Origin: Legionella steigerwaltii
GTDB taxonomy: Bacteria > Pseudomonadota > Gammaproteobacteria > Legionellales > Legionellaceae
Direction of reading: 5' to 3'
NCBI RefSeq assembly: GCF_001468065.1
Contig: NZ_LNYZ01000005.1
Span: 1-64,000 of the forward strand
DNA: 64,000 nt
Shown: piece after piece, positions 53,091 to 61,807 of the stretch
Numbering within the stretch: the stretch's first letter is position 1
Layout of the letters: the number at the start of each line of letters is the position of its first letter
The notes under the pieces: generated by a model
What the model was told of the DNA's origin: nothing
The model's database searches: none
Seen by the model: only the letters and a program-made list of their open reading frames with translations
Made by a program: the position numbers and the translations under genes

Positions 53091-53304
53091 ATTTAACAGT
53101 TAAATGATGACTTAAAAAAGATGGTATCTTAATGCTTACGTTAAGTTTCGATATAAAAAAAGGCTGGATTTAAAATTGAAGTAAGAGAGTTCTAGCGCTA
53201 CTGATGTGATCGCGTGTTTTTGTATCATATCCTAGTTCAATATTATTTCGATGAATTAGACAGTTGCTATACGTAATACTTGAATGTATATTCACTAAGA
53301 GTAA

Positions 53305-54506
53305 TTACATCTTCGGTTCGGGTGAGTCTACTTCATCCTTCGAACCAAACTTGGGGATAAACGTCTGGAAACGCGCTTTAAAATCAGCAATGGGCGAATG
53401 TCTTTCCATCAGCTTAATATGCTCCTCCGAGAGGCGTAAAGCCAAAGGTTCTTTACTCAATTGATTGTATGCCGTGTGAATGATACCCATCATTTTTGAA
53501 CTGGTTGCGCCAAATTGCTTTTTGGCAGATTCCTCTATGGCGGATTCAAATCTTTTCTGAAGTTCAGTTAACTGTTCACTAGAGATGTCCTCAGTTTTAT
53601 TCCATGTCAGCTCATGCATGTAGGCACAAAGATCTTTACAAGATTCTTTACTGGAATTGGCTAATAAATTGATCATTTCCCAGATATTTTTTATGTTGGT
53701 AGGGAGCTTTAATTTACTTAATGAAACTTTATCAAGCGCATCGATTTTCATGTCCATAAATCGATCTATTTGTGCATACTTTGGATGATGGTAAGCATAG
53801 TGATTCTTGGCTGCTTTTTGAATTACATGTGATTCTTGGTCGATTAATTTGGTTTTATCACCATGTCTCAAAATTCCATTTCCTTTTATCCTTTCAACAA
53901 GACTATTATAAGCATCAAGAGTTCTGTTGGCATCTTTATCGATTTCATCCTTTGGGGTGGCGCCCTTTGATTCAAGAAGCTGTGCTGCAAATCGTTCATA
54001 GTACTCTGCTAGAGTCTTTAGTTCAGTAGACATTACTTTACTGTAATCAGCAGGGGTAATTGTTTCAAACCCATTCTTATTAAAGGTACTGAGCAAATGA
54101 GTTTTTTCAGCAAAATCAAGCGCTTCAGATTGTAATTTGCGCCCTGCCTCTGTAGATGTTTTGAACATTCTATCAAGTGCTGGATCATATGAGGCTCTTG
54201 TGGATGCAAAAATAAGACCAGCAAGATAAAACAACTCACCATTTTTATCTACTTCTTCTCCTTTGTAGTTCCTCAGTTTTTCTTTAAAAGACTCATTTAA
54301 ATCAAGTTGATCTATATTTTTTTAAGAAATTGTAAGATACTAATAGCTGTTGTTTGTGATATTGAACTTGCTTGTCCTGAGATGTCAGTTTCAAGTTTGG
54401 CTTTGAACAACCTGTTATTTCCATAGTTAAGGTGAATTGCTTGCAATTCCGTGAGTGTAAGACTCGATAGATTCATTGGTTTTGCTGATTCAGTTTTTGA
54501 TTCCAC
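53305..54506 (-). pseudogene. effector-like gene interrupted by a frameshift in an A7 tract
   Basis: Two consecutive minus-strand frames belong together. The first (54506-54312) starts with GTG after AAAGGTGG and gives MESKTESAKPMNLSSLTLTE ... LQFLKKI before a stop. The second carries on for more than 300 residues, ending EVDSPEPKM. They join at seven A bases near 54320-54326; one more A would read through in one frame (LQFLKKNIDQLDLNESF...) to give about 400 residues. The product is soluble and helical with an acidic C-terminal tail, as in Dot/Icm substrates. No family recognised. The shift may be real, a sequencing error, or allow slippage. Confidence 0.65.
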
Positions 54507-54740
54507 GATATACCACCTTTTATTAACTTATGTGTTTAATTATAGAACAGCAAAATTGAATATGCTCCAGAGTTCTAATAAATCATGGAAGTATAGAATT
54601 AGTTCAGTACAATTTGATTTTAATGGTCATCCAGGGATAGATTTTTTGGAGAGAGCATCGACAGTTTAGATAAATTTACTACGGGGTTAAAAGAATACCC
54701 ACAGACATTGGTTTAAGTACAATAAAGCTGTACTTGTATG

Positions 54741-55628
54741 TTAGGCTTTATCAAGTTTCGTATTTGCTTCATTTGTTTTTATATCCGAATATAAAACAAC
54801 CTGATTTTTCCCATTTGCCTTTGCAAAATACAACGCTTTGTCAGCTGATTCGATTAATGCCTCTGCTGTGTGCCCGTGCGTAGGATATACGGAAATACCA
54901 ATAGAAATAGTGATAGGACCTACATGTTGAGCACCGTATTTTATTTGTAGTCGAGAAATTTGATGGCTAATGCTTTCAGCACGAGTTTTGATCGTTTCCG
55001 CATCGGTGTCATAAAAAACAATAATAAATTCTTCGCCACCATAACGAGCGGCAATATCTCCAACACGAATATCATCTTGTAATACTTTTCCTAATTCCTT
55101 TAAGGCAGCATCACCCGCATCATGGCCGTACGAGTTATTTATTTTTTTGAAGTGATCTACATCCAACAGTAAGATTGAAAGCGGGGATTTAGTACGCTCT
55201 GCTTGATGAATTTGTTTTAAAAGAAAATCTTCTAGATAACGACGGTTATATAACCCAGTTAAAGGATCACGCATTGATTGATAACGGAGATTTTCTCTTA
55301 AGCGTACGTTTGCAAATGCTAAGGCAGTTAACTCGGAGAATGCATTAATTAAGAGTTGCTGATTTTCAGAAAATGCAAAGGAAGTTTCTTGGGTGAGTTC
55401 CAGATACAATAAACCGTAAATATCATTCTGAGCCATTAGGGGAACACAAAGATAGGTTGAGCTTTCTTCGCTTGAGACGTGCACATGATTGCAAATTAAT
55501 TGATTGTGGTAATTAATACGAGAGTCAGTGCCGGTATGAAAATAAAATACAACAGAAATTTGCTGAATCGAGAATCTGTGACTAGCGAGTCTGGATTTTG
55601 CTTTTTGCTGTCTGCCATGGCAAGCCAT
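54741..55628 (-). CDS. GAF-GGDEF diguanylate cyclase, N-terminally truncated
   Basis: A 295-residue protein whose last 165 residues are a GGDEF domain with an intact active site (RYGGEEFI) and a product-inhibition site RxxD (RVGD) five residues before it, so it should make cyclic di-GMP from GTP. Before it lies most of a GAF domain (YLCVPLMAQNDIYGLLYLEL). The first 30 residues (MACHGRQQKAKSRLASHRFS) look like the middle of a GAF domain, not a true start, and no binding site precedes the ATG. The gene has probably lost its front. It may still be expressed from a nearby promoter. Confidence 0.8.
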   Translation of the reverse strand: MACHGRQQKAKSRLASHRFSIQQISVVFYFHTGTDSRINYHNQLICNHVHVSSEESSTYLCVPLMAQNDIYGLLYLELTQETSFAFSENQQLLINAFSELTALAFANVRLRENLRYQSMRDPLTGLYNRRYLEDFLLKQIHQAERTKSPLSILLLDVDHFKKINNSYGHDAGDAALKELGKVLQDDIRVGDIAARYGGEEFIIVFYDTDAETIKTRAESISHQISRLQIKYGAQHVGPITISIGISVYPTHGHTAEALIESADKALYFAKANGKNQVVLYSDIKTNEANTKLDKA

Positions 55629-55978
55629 TAATTGTTCTTCCCTTTATTCAATTATATATCATTATTCAGGCAATTCGTTGCAATAGGAAATTGTGAGTAA
55701 AAAGAAGCCATAATTTTTTATGGTAATTACAAAGACTTAGCACGGTTATTCAATCACAATACACAAAGTTATCCACAGGCAAAAAGTGACTTAAAAAACA
55801 ACATCTTTTAAAATGCTTTAATTTTCAGTTGGTTACGAATTAAATCGTAATGAATATCGAAGAAAGAGTAAAGTTACTCACAATATATAAGTTATTTCTC
55901 TATATGCACTATGCGAACTTTGCTAAAATTACTTTGCAATAGAGCATCCCAATGGTTAAATAGTACATAATTATTTTC
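55629..55978. promoter_or_regulatory. intergenic region upstream of parC with a DnaA box
   Basis: About 350 AT-rich bases holding promoters of parC and possibly of the GGDEF gene. A perfect TTATCCACA lies at 55769-55777, which could let DnaA influence parC or titrate DnaA. No gene seen. Confidence 0.45.
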
Positions 55979-58231
55979 ATGAATAAAAAAACAATGAATG
56001 AAGTTACAGAACGAAAAGCATTAACTGAGTTTACAGAAAAAGCGTATCTTGATTATTCAATGTACGTCATTTTAGATAGGGCCTTACCCCATATTGCAGA
56101 TGGTTTAAAACCAGTTCAGCGACGTATTATCTATGCCATGTCGGAACTTGGTTTGAAAGCCACGGCTAAATATAAAAAATCAGCACGTACAGTCGGGGAT
56201 GTCCTGGGTAAATTCCATCCGCATGGTGATAGCGCATGTTATGAAGCTATGGTATTAATGGCCCAGCCATTTTCTTATCGTTATCCTTTTGTCGATGGCC
56301 AAGGAAACTGGGGTTCTCCTGATGATCCTAAGTCTTTTGCGGCCATGAGATACACTGAGGCTCGATTATCTCCTTATGCGGAAGTGCTCCTTTCAGAGCT
56401 ATTGCAAGGTACTGTTGATTGGGTTGACAATTTTGATGGAACGTTACAAGAACCCGCATTATTGCCAGCACGCTTACCTAATATCTTATTAAATGGTGCA
56501 ACCGGTATTGCGGTCGGGATGGCTTCGGATATTCTGCCACATAACTTAACCGAAGTAGCCAATGCTTGTGTGCACTTATTGGATAATCCTCAAGCAGATT
56601 TGGCTGCAATTACCCAGCATATCAAGGGACCAGATTTTCCGACTGAAGCTGAAATCATTACGCCACCTGAAGCAATTGCCACGCTGTATGAAACAGGCAA
56701 TGGCTCAATAAAAATGCGAGCGGTTTACAGCCAGGAAAAACAAAATATAGTGATCACCGCTCTGCCTTATCAGGTATCTGGTGCCAAAATAATTGAACAA
56801 ATCGCATTGCAGATGCAACAGAAAAAATTGCCTATGGTAGAGGATTTGCGCGATGAGTCCGATCACGAACATCCAACTCGGTTAGTCATTATCCCGCGTT
56901 CAAATCGAGTCGATGTGGAAGGCTTAATGTCTCATTTATTTGCCACTACCGATTTAGAACGAAGTTATCGTGTTAATTTCAATATGATAGGACTTGATGG
57001 CAAACCCAAAGTAAAAAATTTACTGGATATCCTAACGGAGTGGTTGTTTTATCGATTAACTGTAGTGAAACGACGTTTGGAATATCGTTTGGTAAAAGTA
57101 CTGGATCGTATTCATGTGCTGGAAGGACTACTGATTGCCTATCTGAACATCGATGAAGTTATCGCAATTATTCGTGAGCACGAACAACCGAAACAAGGAT
57201 TAATGGCTCGCTTTAATCTCAGTGATCGTCAAGCCGAAGCGATTTTAGAAATGAAATTGCGCCATTTGGCAAAACTGGAAGAGATAAAAATACGTGGCGA
57301 GCTGGATGAACTTTGTGCAGAGCGAGATAATCTTCAAAACATCCTCGCTTCAGAGCAACGCCTAAAAGCGTTGGTTAAAGAGGAAATTATTAGAGACAGG
57401 GATGAGTTTGGCGATGGCCGCCGCTCTCCAATTATTGCCCGTCAAGAATCACAAGCATTAAAAGAAGAGGATATTTTACCGAATGAGCCTATTACTGTAG
57501 TGCTCTCCAAAAAAGGCTGGGTAAGAGCGGCTAAAGGATATGATGTTCTTGGTAGTGAGCTAAGTTACAAAGCAGGTGATGAGTTCAAAGCGCAAGCCAT
57601 GGCGCGCTCAAACCAGCAAATTCTCTTTTTTGATAGCGAAGGTAAGGTCTATTCCTTGCCAGGCCATGTTTTACCCTCTGCTCGGGGCCAGGGTGAGCCT
57701 TTGACAGGTAAGCTTAATCCCGCCGAAGGTGCGTTGTTCGAAGCGGTAGCTGGAGGCGAGCCTGAACAATTGGTGTTATTAGCTTGTGATGCTGGATATG
57801 GTTTTATTGCCAAAATCGCCGATCTTTATGTAAAAAATCGCAACGGAAAGGCGTGTATTAAGCTGCCTGACGCTAGCCATATTTTGCCACCGCGAATACT
57901 ACCTAAACACGATGAGTTGTTTGTTGCCTGTGCTACCAGCGCAGGTCGATTACTCATTTTTTCAGCCAAAGAAGTACCGGAATTATCGCGCGGGAAGGGA
58001 AATAAATTAATCAGTATCCCTTCTGCTAAAGCAGCATCACGCGAAGAGTATGTGATTGATTTGCAAGTGCTCTCAGCAGATGACTCACTCACCGTACATG
58101 CGGGAAAACGCCATTTTACGTTGAAAGGGGCCGACCTGGATCATTATAAAGGCGAGCGTGGACGTCGAGGCAATCGATTACCGCGTGGCTTGCAAAATGT
58201 GACTCAATTACAAGTCATTACCTCTGAATAA
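55979..58231 (+). CDS. parC: topoisomerase IV subunit A
   Basis: DNA-cleaving subunit that unlinks daughter chromosomes. It follows ParC not Gyr[60 protein letters not shown] with the catalytic Tyr in [10 protein letters not shown]. The 750 residues match ParC (752 in E. coli); GyrA is longer. The quinolone-resistance positions keep the wild-type Ser and Glu (GDSACYE). ParE is not in the window. Start ATG has little binding-site support and a second ATG lies four codons on. Confidence 0.96.
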   Translation: MNKKTMNEVTERKALTEFTEKAYLDYSMYVILDRALPHIADGLKPVQRRIIYAMSELGLKATAKYKKSARTVGDVLGKFHPHGDSACYEAMVLMAQPFSYRYPFVDGQGNWGSPDDPKSFAAMRYTEARLSPYAEVLLSELLQGTVDWVDNFDGTLQEPALLPARLPNILLNGATGIAVGMASDILPHNLTEVANACVHLLDNPQADLAAITQHIKGPDFPTEAEIITPPEAIATLYETGNGSIKMRAVYSQEKQNIVITALPYQVSGAKIIEQIALQMQQKKLPMVEDLRDESDHEHPTRLVIIPRSNRVDVEGLMSHLFATTDLERSYRVNFNMIGLDGKPKVKNLLDILTEWLFYRLTVVKRRLEYRLVKVLDRIHVLEGLLIAYLNIDEVIAIIREHEQPKQGLMARFNLSDRQAEAILEMKLRHLAKLEEIKIRGELDELCAERDNLQNILASEQRLKALVKEEIIRDRDEFGDGRRSPIIARQESQALKEEDILPNEPITVVLSKKGWVRAAKGYDVLGSELSYKAGDEFKAQAMARSNQQILFFDSEGKVYSLPGHVLPSARGQGEPLTGKLNPAEGALFEAVAGGEPEQLVLLACDAGYGFIAKIADLYVKNRNGKACIKLPDASHILPPRILPKHDELFVACATSAGRLLIFSAKEVPELSRGKGNKLISIPSAKAASREEYVIDLQVLSADDSLTVHAGKRHFTLKGADLDHYKGERGRRGNRLPRGLQNVTQLQVITSE

Positions 58232-58245
58232 TCTCTAAGCAATTG

Positions 58246-58333
58246 TAGCCTGGGTGAAGCGCAGCGTAACCCGGGTTTTCTGGACCTAAATAAACTTCTT
58301 TATCCCGGGTTACGCTGCGCTGCACCCAGGCTA
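58246..58333. repeat. palindromic repeat, TAGCCTGGGTG family (copy 8)
   Basis: Starts TAGCCTGGGTGAAGCGCAGC and ends GCTGCACCCAGGCTA, with AACCCGGG and CCCGGGTT inner arms. Directly after parC, where it may stop transcription. Confidence 0.9.
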
Positions 58334-58488
58334 CACGTTTTTTACAGAGAGCGATCAGCTCGCTTCATCCAATATTTAACCTAATGATCTATCAAATAAT
58401 TCGGAGTAATGATAAAGTTCTGGAAAGTAATAACGGCTAATCATTTCCAATAATGGAAAATTGTTTAGATAGGGAAATCTTAGCACCT

Positions 58489-60045
58489 ATGTTAAAAATT
58501 TTTACCTTTGTTGCTTGCCTGCTACTGAGCGCCTGTTTCATGGTTGGGCCTAATTATAAAGAGCCCAAAAAACCGGTTGCTGCACATTGGCCAAAAAAGG
58601 ACGCAACGGTAAAAGAGGCTCCATTTAAAACGATAAAATGGTGGCACGTTTTTCATGATCCAGTTCTTACCTCATTAATTTATGAAGGGTATTACAATAA
58701 CCTAACAGTACAGATTGCCGGGGTAAGAGTGTTACAAACTCGCGCTCTGTTAGCGCAGTCGGTAGGCATGCTGTATCCACAACAACAGGCCGCAACCGGA
58801 AATTTCACCTATTACGAAATTGGTGGTGGTGAATTGCAAAAGGTTTTGCCTTCATCTTTTGAAACCCTCTCACTGGGGTTTGCCGCGAATTGGGAAATTG
58901 ATTTTTGGGGTAAATATCGAAGGGCGATTCAAGCGAATGATGCTGCCTTTTTATCTTCGATTGCTGCATATGACAATGCTTTGGTTACCCTTACGGCGGA
59001 CGTTGCCAGCACGTACATCCAGGTTCGTACTTATGAGGCACAAATCAAAGTAACAAAAGCCAACATCGTAGTACAAAAGGAAGGGTTAAAAATAGCCAAA
59101 GCGCGATATAACGCGGGTCAAACCAACTTGATTGATGTGGAGCAAGCACAAACAGAACTGTCACAAACCGAAGCGTCTCTGCCTCCGCTGGCAAATAGTT
59201 TGGAACAACAAAAAAATGCCATGGCACTTTTATTAGGTACAGTACCGAATGGTGTTGATGAACAGCTAAGGAAAAGCAAAGGAATCCCCAAAGCACCTTC
59301 AACGGTGGCGGTTGGAATCCCTATAGAAACATTGGCGCGTCGACCAGATATCTATCAGGCACGTATGGATGCCATATCGCAATCCGCTAAGATAGGCGCA
59401 ACAAAAGCAAATCTTTTTCCATCTTTTGCCTTAAATGGAACATTTGTTTTTTCTTCAAACAGTATTGGGCAAAATTCACTTTCCGATCTGTTTAATTGGT
59501 CAAATCGCTCAATAACTGCAGGGCCGACCATGACCTGGCCAATACTCAATTATGGCCAAATCACTAACGCGGTGCGGGCACAAGATGCTGTATTTCAGCA
59601 ATCCGTATTAAATTATGTCAATTTAGTTCTAAAAGCGCAGCAAGAAGTTCAAAACAATATTACGGCTTATATTGAAGCAAAAAAAGCAGAACGCGCCTTA
59701 ACTCAAGCAAATACTGCTGCAATCAAAACACTGAAGCTCGCAATCATCCGGTATATTAACGGAGAAACAGATTTCACACCGGTGCTTAATGCGGAGCAGC
59801 AACAATTAAGTGTGCAGACTGCTTTGGTTAATGCACAAGCAAATATTCCGCTAGCCTTAGTCGCGCTTTATCGTGCGCTTGGCGGTGGCTGGGAAATACG
59901 TGGAACTAATGATGTGGTACCACCACAAATTAAAGCGGACATGGCTGCACGAACAAATTGGGGTACTTTGCTTAAACAGCAAAACCATGAGCCACCACGA
60001 ACTAAAAAAGAAGCAATAAAGGAGCTTTATTTGCCTAAGTGGTAG
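58489..60045 (+). CDS. RND efflux outer membrane factor (NodT/OprM family)
   Basis: Trimeric outer membrane channel of a tripartite pump. Lipoprotein signal with lipobox LLLSAC (from the ATG at 58489; a frame from 58453 adds 12 residues without a better start). Two OEP repeats follow; signatures are GPNYKEP, WEIDFWGKYRRAIQAN, LARRPDIYQARMDA and TMTWPILNYGQI. About 518 residues, slightly longer than typical, with a basic C-terminal tail. It is first in the operon with the adaptor and the pump. Confidence 0.93.
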   Translation: MLKIFTFVACLLLSACFMVGPNYKEPKKPVAAHWPKKDATVKEAPFKTIKWWHVFHDPVLTSLIYEGYYNNLTVQIAGVRVLQTRALLAQSVGMLYPQQQAATGNFTYYEIGGGELQKVLPSSFETLSLGFAANWEIDFWGKYRRAIQANDAAFLSSIAAYDNALVTLTADVASTYIQVRTYEAQIKVTKANIVVQKEGLKIAKARYNAGQTNLIDVEQAQTELSQTEASLPPLANSLEQQKNAMALLLGTVPNGVDEQLRKSKGIPKAPSTVAVGIPIETLARRPDIYQARMDAISQSAKIGATKANLFPSFALNGTFVFSSNSIGQNSLSDLFNWSNRSITAGPTMTWPILNYGQITNAVRAQDAVFQQSVLNYVNLVLKAQQEVQNNITAYIEAKKAERALTQANTAAIKTLKLAIIRYINGETDFTPVLNAEQQQLSVQTALVNAQANIPLALVALYRALGGGWEIRGTNDVVPPQIKADMAARTNWGTLLKQQNHEPPRTKKEAIKELYLPKW

Positions 60046-60100
60046 AGGAGAAAGTCTCTCTTCTAGTGTTGAAAGAGAGGCTGGGTGAGCGAGGTGCGAA

Positions 60101-60350
60101 TATACCCTCACCCTAACCCTCTCCCGATAACGGGAGAGGGGATACATTAAAATAATCCTTTTTCCATGTTAGGAGAGGGGATACATTAAAATAATCCTTT
60201 TTCCATGTTAGGAGAGGGGATACATTAAAATAGTCCTTTTCCATGTTAGGAGAGGGGATACATTAAAATAGTCCTTTTCCATGTTAGGAGAGGAATACAT
60301 TAAAAAATCCCCTCTCCCGTTATCGGGAGAGGGGCGAGGGGTGAGGGTAT
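60101..60350. repeat. tandem array of 37-39 bp units framed by inverted repeats
   Basis: The left frame CCCTCACCCtaaCCCTCTCC..GGGAGAGGG (60105-60140) is inverse to CCCCTCTCC..GGGAGAGGGG..GTGAGGG (60309-60347). Between them lie four full tandem units and one partial unit, each with GATACATTAAAATA and TTTTCCATGTTAGGAGAGG (starting 60141, 60180, 60219, 60257 and 60294), of 39, 39, 38 and 37 bases. No spacers vary, so it is not a CRISPR. It fills the gap between the outer membrane factor and adaptor genes of one operon. Confidence 0.85.
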
Positions 60351-60406
60351 ATTAAGCATCAAACCTTCCTCTTTTAAAGAAAAAAGGAAATTTGGGAATA
60401 AATAAA

Positions 60407-61618
60407 ATGGTATCGGGTATGAACTTTAATAAAGATTCGAAATCAGTCAAAATTGCAGGGATAGCTGTTGCTATTTTAGTTCTCATCTATTTGATTGTGC
60501 ATTTTTTTGGCAAAAGCAATGTTCCAACGATCCCCCCGCCTAAAGTCGTTGTGCAAAAGCCAATACGAGCAGAAATGGCGGAATATGTTACCCAAACAGG
60601 CAATACGGTAGCATTTAATTCTGTTAATCTGGTTGCGCGTGTTGAAGGCTACCTTGATTCAATTGAGTTTGTTGATGGCACTTTTGTTAAAAAAGGAAAA
60701 GAGCTTTTTGTCATTCAGCCTGAGCCGTATTTTGAAAAACTTAGGGCGGCTAAGGCGACTGTCGCTGCAGCAAAGGCATCACTTGTTTATAACAAATCAG
60801 AATATGCACGCCAACAGCGTATGTATAAAGAGCATGCTACCTCCCTAAATGAAGTAGAAAAATGGTACGCCAAAACCCTAGAGATTGCCGCAGAATTGGA
60901 TAAATCAGAAGCCGAAGAAATAAACGCGGCAATTAATTACAGTTATACACATATTTCCGCCCCTTTTGATGGCAGAATTGGTCGACATTTAGTTGACGTT
61001 GGCAATCTTGTGGGCCACGGTGAAGCGACGAATTTAGCAACTATTGAGCAGATTGATCCCATCTATGTTTACTTTAATTTGAATGAAATCGATTTAATTA
61101 AATTGCGTGCAGCAGCACGTGCACATGGATTTAAACCCGAAGATATTAAACAAATTCCTGTCGAAGTTAGCTTACAAGGCGATACTACGTTCAAGTATAA
61201 GGCAACACTTGATTTCGTGAACACGGGTCTTAATGCGTCTACAGGCACCATGGAGCTCCGCGCGCTTTTGCAAAATAAAGATTATGTTTTTGTACCTGGA
61301 CTCTTTGTGCAGGTACGTGTGGCGATATCCAAACCAAAAGAGCAACTGACAGTCCCTGATTCCGCAATTCTTTACGATCAAATCGGCGCTTATGTATTGA
61401 CCGTGGATAACAACAATGTCGTTGTGTCGAAAAGGGTCACTTTGGGTAGCGTGGAGAATGGAATGCGGGGGATCGCTTCGGGACTTAATGCCCAAGACAG
61501 AGTAATTATTGATGGCCTGCAATATGCAACTCCAGGTAATAAGGTTGCGCCGCAAGAGCAGGCAACACAAACGAAAGAGAGTCAAGCGAATAAAAAGAAT
61601 GAAGAGGCGAAGCATTAA
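60407..61618 (+). CDS. RND efflux periplasmic adaptor (HlyD/AcrA-like)
   Basis: Membrane fusion protein linking the pump to the outer membrane channel. One N-terminal anchor helix (IAGIAVAILVLIYLIVHFF), a barrel-sandwich domain (VARVEGYLDSIEFVDGTFV, FDGRIGRHLVDVGNLV), a coiled-coil hairpin and beta-barrel domains (YVFVPGLFVQVRV). About 403 residues from the ATG at 60407, with alternatives at TTG 60392 and ATG 60419. The anchor in place of a lipid suggests the protein stays in the inner membrane. The pump gene follows after a repeat. Confidence 0.92.
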   Translation: MVSGMNFNKDSKSVKIAGIAVAILVLIYLIVHFFGKSNVPTIPPPKVVVQKPIRAEMAEYVTQTGNTVAFNSVNLVARVEGYLDSIEFVDGTFVKKGKELFVIQPEPYFEKLRAAKATVAAAKASLVYNKSEYARQQRMYKEHATSLNEVEKWYAKTLEIAAELDKSEAEEINAAINYSYTHISAPFDGRIGRHLVDVGNLVGHGEATNLATIEQIDPIYVYFNLNEIDLIKLRAAARAHGFKPEDIKQIPVEVSLQGDTTFKYKATLDFVNTGLNASTGTMELRALLQNKDYVFVPGLFVQVRVAISKPKEQLTVPDSAILYDQIGAYVLTVDNNNVVVSKRVTLGSVENGMRGIASGLNAQDRVIIDGLQYATPGNKVAPQEQATQTKESQANKKNEEAKH

Positions 61619-61686
61619 TTTAGATGTGTCAGGGAGCGTTATTCGGGTAGGGGTGTAAGTATACCAAACGTTCATAAAAGTACGTG

Positions 61687-61776
61687 TAGCCTGGGTGAAA
61701 CGAAGTGAAACCCGGGTTTCGGTCCTTCGGACCTTCACCCAGGCTACCCACTAAGTTGACACCATTAATTGTTCAG
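61687..61776. repeat. palindromic repeat, TAGCCTGGGTG family, with one MITE end (copy 9)
   Basis: Core 61687-61746 (TAGCCTGGGTGAAACGAAGT ... CACCCAGGCTA), followed by an end sequence CTAAGTTGACACCATTAATT (61751-61770) matching, in inverse, the element end at 9125. Sits 31 bases before the pump gene. Confidence 0.8.
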
Positions 61777-61807
61777 GGATTGTTACAAAAAGTGAGAAGA
61801 CGGCAGA

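Noticed and set aside
55979-58231. Annotation as gyrA
   Set aside because: Length and N-terminal and active-site motifs match ParC rather than the longer GyrA.
60101-60350. CRISPR array
   Set aside because: The units are direct tandem copies with no variable spacers, and there are no cas genes.
61172-61738. 188-residue minus-strand frame
   Set aside because: Antisense to the adaptor gene and running through a palindromic repeat.
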